The notes under the pieces: model-generated
What the model was told of the DNA's origin: nothing
Database searches by the model: none
Seen by the model: the letters and a program-made list of their open reading frames with translations, nothing else
Assembly: GCA_003278225.1 (NCBI GenBank)
Contig: QCGC01000003.1
Span: 94,877-139,595 of the forward strand
Origin: Prochlorococcus sp. AG-363-P01
Lineage (GTDB): Bacteria > Cyanobacteriota > Cyanobacteriia > PCC-6307 > Cyanobiaceae
Length of the DNA stretch: 44,719 nucleotides
Direction of reading: 5' to 3'
Translations under genes and position numbers: made by a program
In this document: positions 19,555-28,179 of the stretch, piece after piece
Position numbering within the stretch: the first letter of the stretch is position 1
Layout: the number at the start of each line of letters is the position of its first letter

Positions 19555-20823
19555 TCAGAATTGAAAAGGTATTTCTTTTTCTGAGGCCTTGACGATCTCT
19601 TTTGAAAGTAGATCTCCAATCAAATATAGGGAACCAGCTATAACTGGAGCAGGGTTTGGCCACTGCTCTTCCAGTTCAAGTCTTGATAGGATTTGGTTGA
19701 CTTCATAAGCTTGACAAAGTTGTTCTGCTAATTCTGGGCAAGCTTTTGATAGTTCAGCTTTGGTCCAACTAGTGTGATTTGGTATTGGAACAATCCAAGC
19801 CTTGTCAGTGGGTTTGAGTAGATAGCGGAGCATACTCGGGGCTTGTTTGTGGCTTTGTATCCCTAGTACCCAATGCACTCCTATGTCTTGTCGTTCCCAA
19901 TTGTTCCTCTCTACGGCGAGTTGCTCTGCAGCATGTGGGTTATGTGCTCCATCTAAAAGTAGAGGTAGGCCTTTCCAATTAGCTTCTTGCAGCCTGCCAG
20001 GCCAATTCGCAAGGGCAAACCCCGTACGAAGCTCTTTCTCACTTATTTCCCATCCCAACATGGTTAAGGCATTAAGTGCGCCTTTTGCTACGGCGGCATT
20101 TTTTCGTTGTACATCACCTTGTATACCAAGATTCCATTCATTAGAGAGTGGCTCTACCCACTCGATTTCTGCATGGTTTCTTTCAGCGGTTTCTTCAATG
20201 ATTGTAGTTACTTCAGGGTGTTGAATGGCACTAATAACCTTGCTGCCTGGTGAGATGACTGCTGACTTTTCTTTGGCTATTGCTTTTATGTCGTTCCCTA
20301 AGTGTTCACAATGATCAAGGCCAATACTTGCCATTGCAATGATTGGTCTTAATGGGTGTGCAGTAGTTGCATCTAATCTTCCGCCTAGGCCGACTTCTAA
20401 GACTAATAGCTCCACATTTTGAGTACTAAAATATTTGAAAGCGGTTGCTATGACAATCTCAAATGGAGTGAGTTCAAGCTTTATAGCTAAAGGTTTTAGT
20501 GTGATGAGAAGACGTTGAAACTCTTGATCCGTAATTGACTGTTCACTGATACGTATTCTCTCGCACCAACTCACAAGGTGAGGAGATGTTGTGACACCTG
20601 CTTTAATTCCTGCGGCTTTAAGAGTGCTTTCAATAAAGCTTGCAATTGAGCCTTTCCCATTGGTGCCAACGATCTGAATAGCAGGGATCTTGCCGCATGG
20701 TTTCCCCAATGCGGCAAGTGCCATTTGCATGCGCTTTAGTTCAAGATCCATTCTTTTTTGATCCATCCCTGGAATGTTTGCTCCCAGTAAGAGTTCGATA
20801 CCGAAAGAAGATTCCTTTGCCAA
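19555..20823 (-). CDS. folC: Folylpolyglutamate / dihydrofolate synthase
   Basis: Mur-ligase-type enzyme that adds glutamate to dihydropteroate and to folates. 422 residues. The P-loop VGTNGKGSIASF lies near residues 50-61; further motifs are TSPHLVSWCERIRI, LEVGLGGRLDATT, GLDHCEHLGNDIKAIAKEKSAVI and LLLDGAHNPHAA. All are characteristic of FolC. The ATG is immediately next to the argD stop (its stop codon ends at 20824), so the two genes abut and may be co-transcribed. Confidence 0.95.
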   Translation of the reverse strand: MAKESSFGIELLLGANIPGMDQKRMDLELKRMQMALAALGKPCGKIPAIQIVGTNGKGSIASFIESTLKAAGIKAGVTTSPHLVSWCERIRISEQSITDQEFQRLLITLKPLAIKLELTPFEIVIATAFKYFSTQNVELLVLEVGLGGRLDATTAHPLRPIIAMASIGLDHCEHLGNDIKAIAKEKSAVISPGSKVISAIQHPEVTTIIEETAERNHAEIEWVEPLSNEWNLGIQGDVQRKNAAVAKGALNALTMLGWEISEKELRTGFALANWPGRLQEANWKGLPLLLDGAHNPHAAEQLAVERNNWERQDIGVHWVLGIQSHKQAPSMLRYLLKPTDKAWIVPIPNHTSWTKAELSKACPELAEQLCQAYEVNQILSRLELEEQWPNPAPVIAGSLYLIGDLLSKEIVKASEKEIPFQF

Positions 20824-22005
20824 TTATTTAATCTTCCTGAAAGTTGCTGTAAGTCTCCTTAGAAGTTGACGTATTTCACTCTCTTTAATTACAAGTGGTG
20901 GAACCATACGGATTACTTTGGCTCCAGCAGCTACAACAAGCAGCTGCTCTTGAAGTGCGTTCTGCGCAAAAACTTGAGCTGTAAGTTGTGAATCCTCATG
21001 AATAACTAAACCTTGGAGAAGACCAAGTCCTCTGCTCTCCTTTATGTGCTTTGGAAATTTATTAACTAGCTCCACGAGGCCTTGTTTCAGTTGATCGCTT
21101 CTATTGTTGACTTTAGAAAGAAGATTTCGCTTTTCAATTTCCTTTGCGACTGTGAGCCCTGCAGTGCAGGCAAAAGGATTCCCTCCGAATGTGCTTGCAT
21201 GGTCGCCAGCTTCGAATATATCCGCATGCGATTTAACCATTAAGGCACCAATGGCGTGACCGCCTCCTAAGCCTTTCGCAATTGTGAATGCATCAGGCTC
21301 TATCCCAAGATATTCATAACCCCACCAATAACCACAGCGCCCCATACCAGTTTGAACCTCATCAAAGATCAATAGGATTCCATTCTCAGAGCATTTCTTA
21401 CGTAATTTTTGAAAGAAGACCCTGTCCCCAATATTAATTCCACCTTCTCCTTGTATGGGCTCTATTAAAACCGCTGCGACTCTTGGGCCGTTGCTATCTA
21501 GTTCTTTTACCAATCCTTCGAAAGATTCAAAGTCGTTGTATTTGAAAAACTCAAAGCCTTGAACTAATGGGGCAAATCCTTTGTGGTAGTTCGGCTGCCC
21601 TGTGGCACTTACGGCAGCAAGAGTACGGCCGTGAAAACTTGCTTTAGCAGTGAGTATTACAGGTTGATCAATTCCTCGTATGCAATGTGCATATTTTCTG
21701 GCGAGTTTTATTGCTGCTTCATTAGCTTCAGCACCGCTATTACAGAAAAACGCTTTATTTGCACAGCTGTGTTCAACTAACCATTGAGCTAGAGCTTCTT
21801 GTTCAGGAATACGATAAAGATTAGATACATGTTGAATTCGCTTGAGTTGTTTGGTTAACGACTGACGCAGTGAATTATCACTATGCCCAAGACTGCACGT
21901 GGCAATACCTGCAACTGCATCTAGATAACGTTTCCCTTTTTGGTCCCAAAGCCAGCAACCTTTTCCCTTGACGATCGTAACGGGGAGCCGCTTATAGGTT
22001 CCCAT
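20824..22005 (-). CDS. argD: Acetylornithine aminotransferase
   Basis: PLP-dependent class III aminotransferase of arginine synthesis. The start MGTYKRLPVTIVKGKG at 22005 gives 393 residues, normal for ArgD. The frame continues upstream to 22089, but that part is the tRNA-Leu gene and not protein. Motifs include CNSGAEANEAAIKLARK, FHGRTLAAVSATG, IEPIQGEGG, LLIFDEVQTGMGRCG and the Schiff-base Lys in TIAKGLGGGHAIGA (about residue 244). Only 8 nt separate the mature tRNA end from the ATG. folC follows directly. Confidence 0.95.
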   Translation of the reverse strand: MGTYKRLPVTIVKGKGCWLWDQKGKRYLDAVAGIATCSLGHSDNSLRQSLTKQLKRIQHVSNLYRIPEQEALAQWLVEHSCANKAFFCNSGAEANEAAIKLARKYAHCIRGIDQPVILTAKASFHGRTLAAVSATGQPNYHKGFAPLVQGFEFFKYNDFESFEGLVKELDSNGPRVAAVLIEPIQGEGGINIGDRVFFQKLRKKCSENGILLIFDEVQTGMGRCGYWWGYEYLGIEPDAFTIAKGLGGGHAIGALMVKSHADIFEAGDHASTFGGNPFACTAGLTVAKEIEKRNLLSKVNNRSDQLKQGLVELVNKFPKHIKESRGLGLLQGLVIHEDSQLTAQVFAQNALQEQLLVVAAGAKVIRMVPPLVIKESEIRQLLRRLTATFRKIK

Positions 22006-22013
22006 TAAAGAAG

Positions 22014-22095
22014 TGGGAGCGGTCGGACTCGAACCGACAAACCCGAAGGTGCCGCATTTTGAGTGCGGTGCGTCTACCAATTCCACCACGCTCCC
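22014..22095 (-). tRNA. tRNA-Leu (CAA)
   Basis: Minus strand, 82 nt, class II. The acceptor GGGAGCG pairs with CGCTCCC plus A73. Anticodon stem CCGCA/TGCGG with loop CTCAAAA gives CAA. A long variable arm (CACCTTCGGGTTTGT) and T-arm GTCGGTTCGAGTCCGAC are clear. No encoded CCA. The argD start codon comes 8 nt after A73. Confidence 0.95.
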
Positions 22096-22130
22096 ATTAG
22101 ATGATTTTATGACAGAGGCAGTGTATTTCG

Positions 22131-23441
22131 TTAATACCTCAAGATATTTGCTCCAGCTTGATTCAGCTTTTTTTCAATCGATGAGTAGCCACGATCGAGA
22201 TGATTGAGTCCCTCTACTTTGCTAATTCCATTAGCTGAAAGGCTTGCGAGGATCATTGCGGCTGCAGAACGCAAATCTCCGCCATGAACTGGGGCAGCAC
22301 TTAAACGTGCTACTCCCTCAACAACTGCTGTATTGCCTTGTAGTCGAATAGATGCTCCCATCCTTTGCAATTCAGCTACATGTTGCATACGGTTTTCGTA
22401 AATTTTTTCAGTAATCACACTTGTTCCTTTTGCAGTTGCCATAAGGGCCATAAATGGAGCTTGAAGGTCTGTTGGAAACCCTGGATAGGGCTGGGTTGTG
22501 ATATCAACTCCTTTAATCTCTCCAGGATTTATTTCAATAGTATCTTTATTAATTAGGATGTTACATCCACAATCTCTGAGTTTCTGAAGTACGGCACTTA
22601 GGTGTTCTGGGATTATTGGACTGATATGTAAAAAAGACCGAGTTATTGCTGCAGCTATAAGGAATGTGCCCGCTTCTATTCGATCAGGCATAACTGTGTA
22701 ATGACACCCACGCAATTTCGTTACTCCCTCAATTGTTATCTTTGGTCCGCCAGCGCCTGAGACTTTTGCTCCCATTCGATTCAGTAAATTTGCTAAATCT
22801 TGAATTTCTGGCTCTTGTGCAGCATTCTCTATGCTGCTTCTACCCTCTGCAAGCACTGCAGCCATAAGAATTGTCTCGGTTGCTCCAACACTCGGGCAAT
22901 CCAAAACAACATGTGCCCCACGCAATCGTTTTCTAGTGCCAGGGACTGAAGCAGTTACTACACCATGTTCGAAATTTATAAATGCACCTAGGGCTTTAAG
23001 CCCTTTTATATGCTCTGTTACTGGCCTGGCTCCTATTTCGCATCCACCTGGTAAGGGGATTTTTGCTTGACCTAATCTTGCAAGTAAAGGCCCTATGCAA
23101 AAGAAACTTGCCCTAAGAACATGAACCAATTCGTAAGGTAGTGCTACATGATGGAGGCCTATTGCTTGAATTTGTATTCTATTTTTTTCATGTTTGATCT
23201 TGACTCCCAGGGTTGAGAGAATTTCTCTCATTCCCTCGATATCAGTCAAATTTGGAACGTTTTCTAGTATTAACTCATCTTCTGTTAACAATGAAGCTGC
23301 CATCAGGACAAGAGCAGAGTTTTTAGCACCACTGACTTTTAGCTCTCCTGATAGAGAACAATTGCCCTGAACCTCTAAGTGCGGTGTAAAAGTTTTACCC
23401 GATATGGTTGCCGCAATGGGCATGCCAAATAAATTCCCCAA
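22131..23441 (-). CDS. murA: UDP-N-acetylglucosamine 1-carboxyvinyltransferase
   Basis: First committed step of peptidoglycan synthesis, adding enolpyruvate from PEP to UDP-GlcNAc. 436 residues. [10 protein letters not shown] (35-44) holds the substrate-binding Lys/Asn. The PEP-attacking Cys is at 134 in [10 protein letters not shown], so the enzyme would be fosfomycin-sensitive by family rule. [28 protein letters not shown] and [15 protein letters not shown] follow, all typical. Met1 and Met7 (MPIAATIS) are both possible starts. It is flanked by two tRNA-Leu genes of different anticodon. Confidence 0.95.
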   Translation of the reverse strand: MGNLFGMPIAATISGKTFTPHLEVQGNCSLSGELKVSGAKNSALVLMAASLLTEDELILENVPNLTDIEGMREILSTLGVKIKHEKNRIQIQAIGLHHVALPYELVHVLRASFFCIGPLLARLGQAKIPLPGGCEIGARPVTEHIKGLKALGAFINFEHGVVTASVPGTRKRLRGAHVVLDCPSVGATETILMAAVLAEGRSSIENAAQEPEIQDLANLLNRMGAKVSGAGGPKITIEGVTKLRGCHYTVMPDRIEAGTFLIAAAITRSFLHISPIIPEHLSAVLQKLRDCGCNILINKDTIEINPGEIKGVDITTQPYPGFPTDLQAPFMALMATAKGTSVITEKIYENRMQHVAELQRMGASIRLQGNTAVVEGVARLSAAPVHGGDLRSAAAMILASLSANGISKVEGLNHLDRGYSSIEKKLNQAGANILRY

Positions 23442-23581
23442 GATGGAATTATCTTGACAATTGCTTTTTAGCTCGTCCAGATGGCCGTTACAAAAAGACT
23501 ATGGTCATGAGTCAGGAGTCGATTAATAAACAGAGCAAATGATGACTTATGTTCCTACTGTCGCCTTAGCGATTTCATTGA

Positions 23582-23665
23582 GCGGATGTGGCGGAATTGG
23601 TAGACGCGCTAGTTTCAGGTACTAGTGGCAGCAATGTCGTGGGAGTTCAAGTCTCCCCATCCGCA
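23582..23665 (+). tRNA. tRNA-Leu (CAG)
   Basis: Plus strand, 84 nt, class II. Acceptor GCGGATG pairs with CATCCGC plus A73. The anticodon stem CTAGT/ACTAG has loop TTCAGGT, so the anticodon is CAG. The variable arm is GGCAGCAATGTCGT and the T-arm GGGAGTTCAAGTCTCCC. Encoded without CCA. Confidence 0.94.
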
Positions 23666-23703
23666 TTATCTTGAGTTAGTTAAAAATATTTCAATTTTTA
23701 GTA

Positions 23704-23952
23704 ATGATTGTTTTGAAAATCTCCAATGCATCTGAATTGGTTGTATCAAAAGTAGGTGAATTTGTTGAGAGGGTTACTGCTGATTTTGTTGATGAATCCA
23801 CTGTGGAGAATTTAGTTATAAAGAGAATGATTGAAAACTTCGTTAATGAATGTATTGCAGGCGAAATTTCATCTCTAAAAGGTTTTGATATTAAGGAGGG
23901 ACATTTGATCCTTGACGAAGGGGTTAAGGTCGCTAATTATAAGAAATTTTGA
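23704..23952 (+). CDS. Small acidic hypothetical protein
   Basis: Unrecognised 82-residue soluble protein. It is amphipathic and Val/Glu-rich. Most of the sequence (residues 10-60) could form helices, with a central VENLVIKRMIENFVNECIAGE, and a beta-like end (GHLILDEGVKVANYKK). It lies between a tRNA-Leu and the methyltransferase, just 10 nt before the latter's proposed start, so it may be its operon partner. No motif seen. Confidence 0.65.
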   Translation: MIVLKISNASELVVSKVGEFVERVTADFVDESTVENLVIKRMIENFVNECIAGEISSLKGFDIKEGHLILDEGVKVANYKKF

Positions 23953-23954
23953 GG
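23951..23954 (+). promoter_or_regulatory. Ribosome binding site deciding an ATT start
   Basis: GAGG at 23951-23954 (within TGAGGA at the stop of the preceding gene) stands 8 nt before the ATT at 23963, in frame with the methyltransferase. Its spacing supports ATT as the initiator. Confidence 0.5.
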
Positions 23955-23962
23955 ACTAAACG

Positions 23963-24820
23963 ATTAAGCTAAATTCTTCAAAAATAATCTCCAGTCGTCG
24001 TAATCCTTTGGTTCGGCGATTAAGAGCTCTTTCGTCTAGGGAAGGAAGAGAGCACTATTCATTACTATTGCTTGAGGGAACTCATTTATTAGAAGAAGCG
24101 CTTCGAACTTCATACTTGCCTATTGAGATTATTGCCACTACTTTTTGGTTAAAAAATCATTGCGAATTTTTTCAGTCTAATACTAAAAAGATTCCAGTTT
24201 ATGAAGTAACTAATTCTGTTCTTGAAGCAGCATTAACAACTAAAAAACCCGATGGAGTTGCATCTGTTTTCCCCCTAAAGGCTTTGCCTAAATCTTTGCA
24301 GCGAGCAGATTTTGTTTTGGCATTGGACCGATTACAAGACCCTGGTAATCTTGGCACTCTTTTTAGAACTGCCTTGGCAGCAGAGGTGCAAGAAGTGTGG
24401 ATCGCCTCAGGAGCTGATCCATTAAGCCAGAAAGTCCTAAGGGCTTCAGCAGGTGCACTTCTACATCTTCCTTATGAAAGGTTTGGAGGGCCTGATCAGT
24501 TCGCTGTGGAAGAACTCGTAGACAAGCTCAAGCAATCAGTTGTTAGTGGATATCAAGTTGTAGGTACTTTTGTTTCAGGGCCTTTAAACCCTGCTCCAAT
24601 TTTGCCTTATTGGCAACTTGATTGGACTAAACCCACAGTTTTAGTATTAGGGAATGAAGGTGCAGGTATTCATCCACTTATAAAGTCTTGTTGCACACAT
24701 TCGATTACCTTGCCACATAGCCCTTTAGTTGAATCGCTAAATGTGGCATCTGCTGCAGTTCCGCTGCTCTTGGAGCGCCGAAGGGCCAAAATGTTAAAAG
24801 AAACAAATCAGAAACGGTGA
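23963..24820 (+). CDS. SpoU/TrmH-family rRNA/tRNA 2'-O-methyltransferase, probable ATT start
   Basis: SPOUT methyltransferase of the RlmB/TrmH type. The N-terminal substrate-binding motif (SSRRNPLVRRLRALSSREGR, then LLLLEGTHLLEEAL) is followed by the knotted domain with DRLQDPGNLGTLFRTA, VLVLGNEGAGIHPL and the end LPHSPLVESLNVASAAVPLL, which form the SAM site. The conserved SSRRNPLV block is cut by the first normal start codon (TTG at 24008). Upstream of it the frame has no ATG, GTG or TTG until the stop at 23957. An ATT at 23963 follows GAGG by 8 nt, giving 285 residues, so AUU initiation is my best reading. Overlaps lpdA by GTGA. Confidence 0.75.
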   Translation: MKLNSSKIISSRRNPLVRRLRALSSREGREHYSLLLLEGTHLLEEALRTSYLPIEIIATTFWLKNHCEFFQSNTKKIPVYEVTNSVLEAALTTKKPDGVASVFPLKALPKSLQRADFVLALDRLQDPGNLGTLFRTALAAEVQEVWIASGADPLSQKVLRASAGALLHLPYERFGGPDQFAVEELVDKLKQSVVSGYQVVGTFVSGPLNPAPILPYWQLDWTKPTVLVLGNEGAGIHPLIKSCCTHSITLPHSPLVESLNVASAAVPLLLERRRAKMLKETNQKR

Positions 24821-26277
24821 ACGAAGACAATTTCGATTTCGATTTAATTGTGATTGGAGCAGGTTATGGCGGCTTTGATGCGGCCAAGCATGCTGCCGAA
24901 CACGGACTCAAAGTGGCGATTATTGAATCTCGCGAGATGGGAGGAACTTGTGTGAATAGGGGGTGTGTTCCTTCTAAAGCTTTATTGGCAGCGAGTGGGA
25001 AAGTTAGAGAGTTGGCTAATGCTGAACACCTTTCTGGCTTTGGTATTCATGCGGCCCCTGTGCGATTTGAACGACAGAAGATCGCTGATCACGCTAATAA
25101 TTTAGTTTCAGCCATTCGAAGCAATTTAACCAAGGCATTAGAGAGGGCAGGGGTGACTATTCTTCGTGGTAAGGGAAGATTGGAAGGAAATCAATGTGTA
25201 GGACTTCGAGAAATTAGTGGAGTTGATCGCCTTCTTTCTAGTAAGAATGTGATTATTGCTACTGGGTCTGATCCATTTGTGCCGCCTGGAATAGAGACAG
25301 ATGGAAGAACAGTTTTTACAAGTGATGAGGCTGTTAATCTTGAATGGTTACCAAGATGGATTTCTATTATTGGAAGTGGTTATATAGGCCTTGAATTTGC
25401 AGATATTTATACGGCGCTTGGTTGCGAAGTCACGATGATAGAAGCACTTGATAGAGTCATGCCTACATTTGATCCAGACATAACTAAAATTGCTTCTCGT
25501 TATTTACTTGATGGACGTGATATTGATTCTCGGTCTGGATTGTTAGCTAGTAAGGTCATTCCAGGTTGTCCAGTTATTATTGAATTGTCAGATATAAAAA
25601 CTCGTGAATTGAAAGAAAAGCTAGAAGTAGATGCAGTACTTGTTGCTACAGGTAGGGTCCCAACCAGTAAAGAATTAAATCTTGAATCAGTTGGTGTTAA
25701 TTTGGATAAAGGCTTTATTCCTGTAGACGAAAGGATGAGGGTCTTGGTTAAAGGAAAACCTTTACCTAATCTATGGGCGGTAGGAGATGTTACTGGCAAG
25801 TTGATGTTGGCTCATACAGCAGCTGCTCAAGGCACAGTCGCTGTGGACAATATCCTTAACAACACACGAAAGATTGATTATCGAAGTATTCCAGCAGCCA
25901 CCTTTACTCATCCTGAAATCAGTTCAGTTGGTTTTAGTGAGGTAGATGCTAAAGAATTTGCGTCTAAAGATGGATTTGAACTTGGTGTTGTGCGTAGCTA
26001 TTTTAAGGCAAATTCTAAAGCTTTAGCTGAACTTGAGAGTGATGGATTAATGAAGTTGCTTTTTCGGAAAGACACTGGTGAAGTATTAGGAGCACATATC
26101 TATGGATTGCATGCTGCTGATTTGATTCAGGAAGTTGCCAATGCTGTGGCCAGACGACAGACAGTAGTCGAGTTGTCTTGTGAAGTGCATACTCACCCAA
26201 CTCTTAGTGAAGTTGTTGAGGTTGCTTATAAACAAGCTATGAAACAAGTTCAGCATTCTGCAGATAGCAATAAATGA
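24817..26277 (+). CDS. lpdA: Dihydrolipoyl dehydrogenase (E3)
   Basis: Flavoprotein that reoxidises lipoamide for 2-oxoacid dehydrogenases and related complexes. 486 residues. The FAD site VIGAGYGGFDAAKHAA is near 12-27, the redox-active disulfide is GGTCVNRGCVPSK with Cys45 and Cys50, and the NAD site IIGSGYIGLEFAD follows. The C-terminal HTHPTLSE holds the active-site His. It starts with GTG that overlaps the stop of the methyltransferase (GTGA). The E1 alpha subunit gene, pdhA, is far away at 37404, so the complex genes are scattered. Confidence 0.93.
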   Translation: MNEDNFDFDLIVIGAGYGGFDAAKHAAEHGLKVAIIESREMGGTCVNRGCVPSKALLAASGKVRELANAEHLSGFGIHAAPVRFERQKIADHANNLVSAIRSNLTKALERAGVTILRGKGRLEGNQCVGLREISGVDRLLSSKNVIIATGSDPFVPPGIETDGRTVFTSDEAVNLEWLPRWISIIGSGYIGLEFADIYTALGCEVTMIEALDRVMPTFDPDITKIASRYLLDGRDIDSRSGLLASKVIPGCPVIIELSDIKTRELKEKLEVDAVLVATGRVPTSKELNLESVGVNLDKGFIPVDERMRVLVKGKPLPNLWAVGDVTGKLMLAHTAAAQGTVAVDNILNNTRKIDYRSIPAATFTHPEISSVGFSEVDAKEFASKDGFELGVVRSYFKANSKALAELESDGLMKLLFRKDTGEVLGAHIYGLHAADLIQEVANAVARRQTVVELSCEVHTHPTLSEVVEVAYKQAMKQVQHSADSNK

Positions 26278-26331
26278 TTATCTGAATAATTTAATAAGCC
26301 TTTCTTTAAAGATCCTTTTCAATTTAACTCT

Positions 26332-27216
26332 ATGGAAATTCGCCGTCGCCCTCCAAATCCAAGCATCAAGGTAGCTAATTTGGAATATGCAATTCCTCAT
26401 CTAGATTCTAAACCTCGAAATATCCTCGAAAAAATTGTTTGGGAAAAGGGTCGTGAGATAGAGATAGCACGCCAGCGGGTTCCATTAGACAAATTGAAAT
26501 CTCAAATAGATTGTTTGTCTGAGCCAAGGGATTTCCTCAAGTCTTTGGGCGAGGCTTCTGTGTTGCCGGCAGTTATTGCAGAGGTTAAGAAGGCAAGTCC
26601 CAGTAAAGGAGTAATTCGAGAAGATTTTGACCCAGTAGCTATATCTCGTGCCTACCAAGAAGGGGGTGCTAGTTGTGTTTCAGTCTTAACAGATAAAACT
26701 TTCTTTCAAGGTGGATTTGAAGTCCTTGTGGAGATAAGAAGGGAAATAGATCTACCGATCTTGTGTAAGGACTTTATTCTCAGTCCTTATCAGCTGTATC
26801 AAGCACGAGCTGCTGGTGCAGATGCCATCCTTTTAATTGCAGCAATTCTTTCTGATCAAGATTTGAATTACTTGTATAAGGCAGCCGCTTCTTTGGGGCT
26901 TACGGCTCTAGTTGAAGTACACAACTCTTTAGAGCTAGCAAGAGTCCTTGATATTGGGTTATTTCCTTTGATTGGGATTAATAATCGTGATCTGACCACT
27001 TTTGAAACGGATCTTTCTATTACTGAAAAGCTGATTAAAAAACACCAGAAGCAAATCGCTGATCAATGTCCTTTCATGGTTAGTGAGTCCGGTCTCGTTA
27101 ACCGCTCCGATTTGGATAGGGTTTTGGCAGCGGGAGCTCAGGCCGTTTTAGTTGGCGAATCTTTAATGCGGCAAGTCGATGTTCGTGCTGGTCTTAGGCA
27201 ATTAATTGGGATTTGA
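26332..27216 (+). CDS. trpC: Indole-3-glycerol-phosphate synthase
   Basis: Closes the indole ring in tryptophan synthesis. 294 residues, about 30 longer than the typical enzyme because of an N-terminal extension ([20 protein letters not shown]), common in cyanobacteria. The barrel motifs are [72 protein letters not shown] and [12 protein letters not shown]. The catalytic Lys and Glu residues of these strands are all kept. Single gene, no other trp gene near. Confidence 0.95.
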   Translation: MEIRRRPPNPSIKVANLEYAIPHLDSKPRNILEKIVWEKGREIEIARQRVPLDKLKSQIDCLSEPRDFLKSLGEASVLPAVIAEVKKASPSKGVIREDFDPVAISRAYQEGGASCVSVLTDKTFFQGGFEVLVEIRREIDLPILCKDFILSPYQLYQARAAGADAILLIAAILSDQDLNYLYKAAASLGLTALVEVHNSLELARVLDIGLFPLIGINNRDLTTFETDLSITEKLIKKHQKQIADQCPFMVSESGLVNRSDLDRVLAAGAQAVLVGESLMRQVDVRAGLRQLIGI

Positions 27217-27274
27217 AATAATAATCATTCTTTAGAAGGTTGGTGCCCTAATTTATAGCTAACAATGGGATAAC

Positions 27275-27290
27275 GATTGTCACAACAATC
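27275..27290. promoter_or_regulatory. Palindrome upstream of the nickel transporter
   Basis: Perfect 6-bp inverted repeat GATTGT-CACA-ACAATC ending 15 nt before the transporter ATG. It could be an operator for a dimeric regulator (nickel or stress responsive) or an mRNA stem near the start. No exact consensus recognised. Confidence 0.35.
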
Positions 27291-27305
27291 CATAGCATTT
27301 TTAAC

Positions 27306-27974
27306 ATGCTAATCAGCATCCTTACTGGTATCGCAGCAGGTGCTGTACATGTTGTTAGTGGTGTTGACCATTTGGTTGCAATGGCTCCTATGGCATTACA
27401 TAAGCCACGATTAGCCTTTCGTAATGGTTTGACTTGGGGGCTTGGTCATTCCGCTGGAGTCTTACTCCTTTCTATAGGTGCGATTTTAATTAAGGATTTG
27501 ATTCATATTGAAAGAGTTTCTTCCCTGGCAGAATTTAGTGTTGGAATTGCTTTGCTGGTGGTTGGATTTTTAGCAATTAAGACATCTTTTGGGTTGAATA
27601 TTCATAAACACTCTCATAATCATTCTGATGGTCACTCTCATGATCATCTCCATTTACATTTTCGTGGTAGTCAAAAACATAGTCGACATCATCATGCCAT
27701 TACTGGCTTGGGCTTTTTGCATGGATTAGCAGGGGCAAGTCATTTGGTGGCAGTAGTTCCTGCTCTGGCCTTGCCACCTTTAGCTGCAGTGACTTATTTA
27801 TTTGCATACTTAGTTAGTTCAATCGCAACCATGGGTGCTTTTCTTATGGCTATATCTTTGACCACAATGAAATTGGGTCGTAGAGCTTTGCCACTTCTGG
27901 TTGGTTGTGCAGGATCTCTTTCATTTGTGACAGGTCTTTTTTGGATACAGAAAACTTTTCCAGCATTGGCATGA
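27306..27974 (+). CDS. sodT: Nickel permease of the NicO/UreH-like family (SodT-like)
   Basis: Six-helix permease of 222 residues. Metal-transport motifs are HVVSGVDHL (His15, Asp21, His22), GLGHSAG (His48), and the mirror-like HGLAGASHL (His139, His146) in the second half, which looks like an internal duplication. A cytoplasmic or periplasmic loop at 100-130 holds 13 His and probably binds Ni. Sits about 2.3 kb from sodX and sodN, so nickel supply to Ni-SOD is its likely job, and the picocyanobacterial name sodT fits. Transport specificity is not proven by sequence. Confidence 0.82.
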   Translation: MLISILTGIAAGAVHVVSGVDHLVAMAPMALHKPRLAFRNGLTWGLGHSAGVLLLSIGAILIKDLIHIERVSSLAEFSVGIALLVVGFLAIKTSFGLNIHKHSHNHSDGHSHDHLHLHFRGSQKHSRHHHAITGLGFLHGLAGASHLVAVVPALALPPLAAVTYLFAYLVSSIATMGAFLMAISLTTMKLGRRALPLLVGCAGSLSFVTGLFWIQKTFPALA

Positions 27975-27995
27975 ATCAGCTGGTCATCTGATTTT
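27972..27995 (+). terminator. Weak terminator after the nickel transporter
   Basis: AATCAG (27974-27979) and CTGATT (27988-27993) around an 8-nt loop, then TT. It begins at the stop codon. The T-run is short, so weak. Confidence 0.4.
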
Positions 27996-28179
27996 GTCAG
28001 GCGAAAAAGCTCTTCTGAGCCTCTATTCTGTCTTTAGACCTGGATTTAAAAACTACTCAAGATACGAAATAAAGTTTTTTTGACAGAGAGAATATAGAAA
28101 ACTCATAAAAAAGAGGATTGTTTCTAATTTCGATAGCTCTCTACGGGGAAAAGCAAATTACTTGTATTATGAAAAGAAG

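Noticed and set aside
19847-20224. Plus-strand frame of 125 codons
   Set aside because: Antisense shadow of folC.
22006-22089. 28-residue N-terminal extension of argD
   Set aside because: It lies inside the tRNA-Leu(CAA) gene; ArgD families start at MGTYKRLP-like sequence, so the extension is not coding.
22014-23665. tRNA genes as integration sites around murA
   Set aside because: No direct repeat of a tRNA 3' end, integrase or foreign composition; murA is a core gene.
27214-27232. Fur-box-like AT sequence
   Set aside because: Only about 13 of 19 positions fit and it overlaps the trpC stop; expected by chance in AT-rich DNA.
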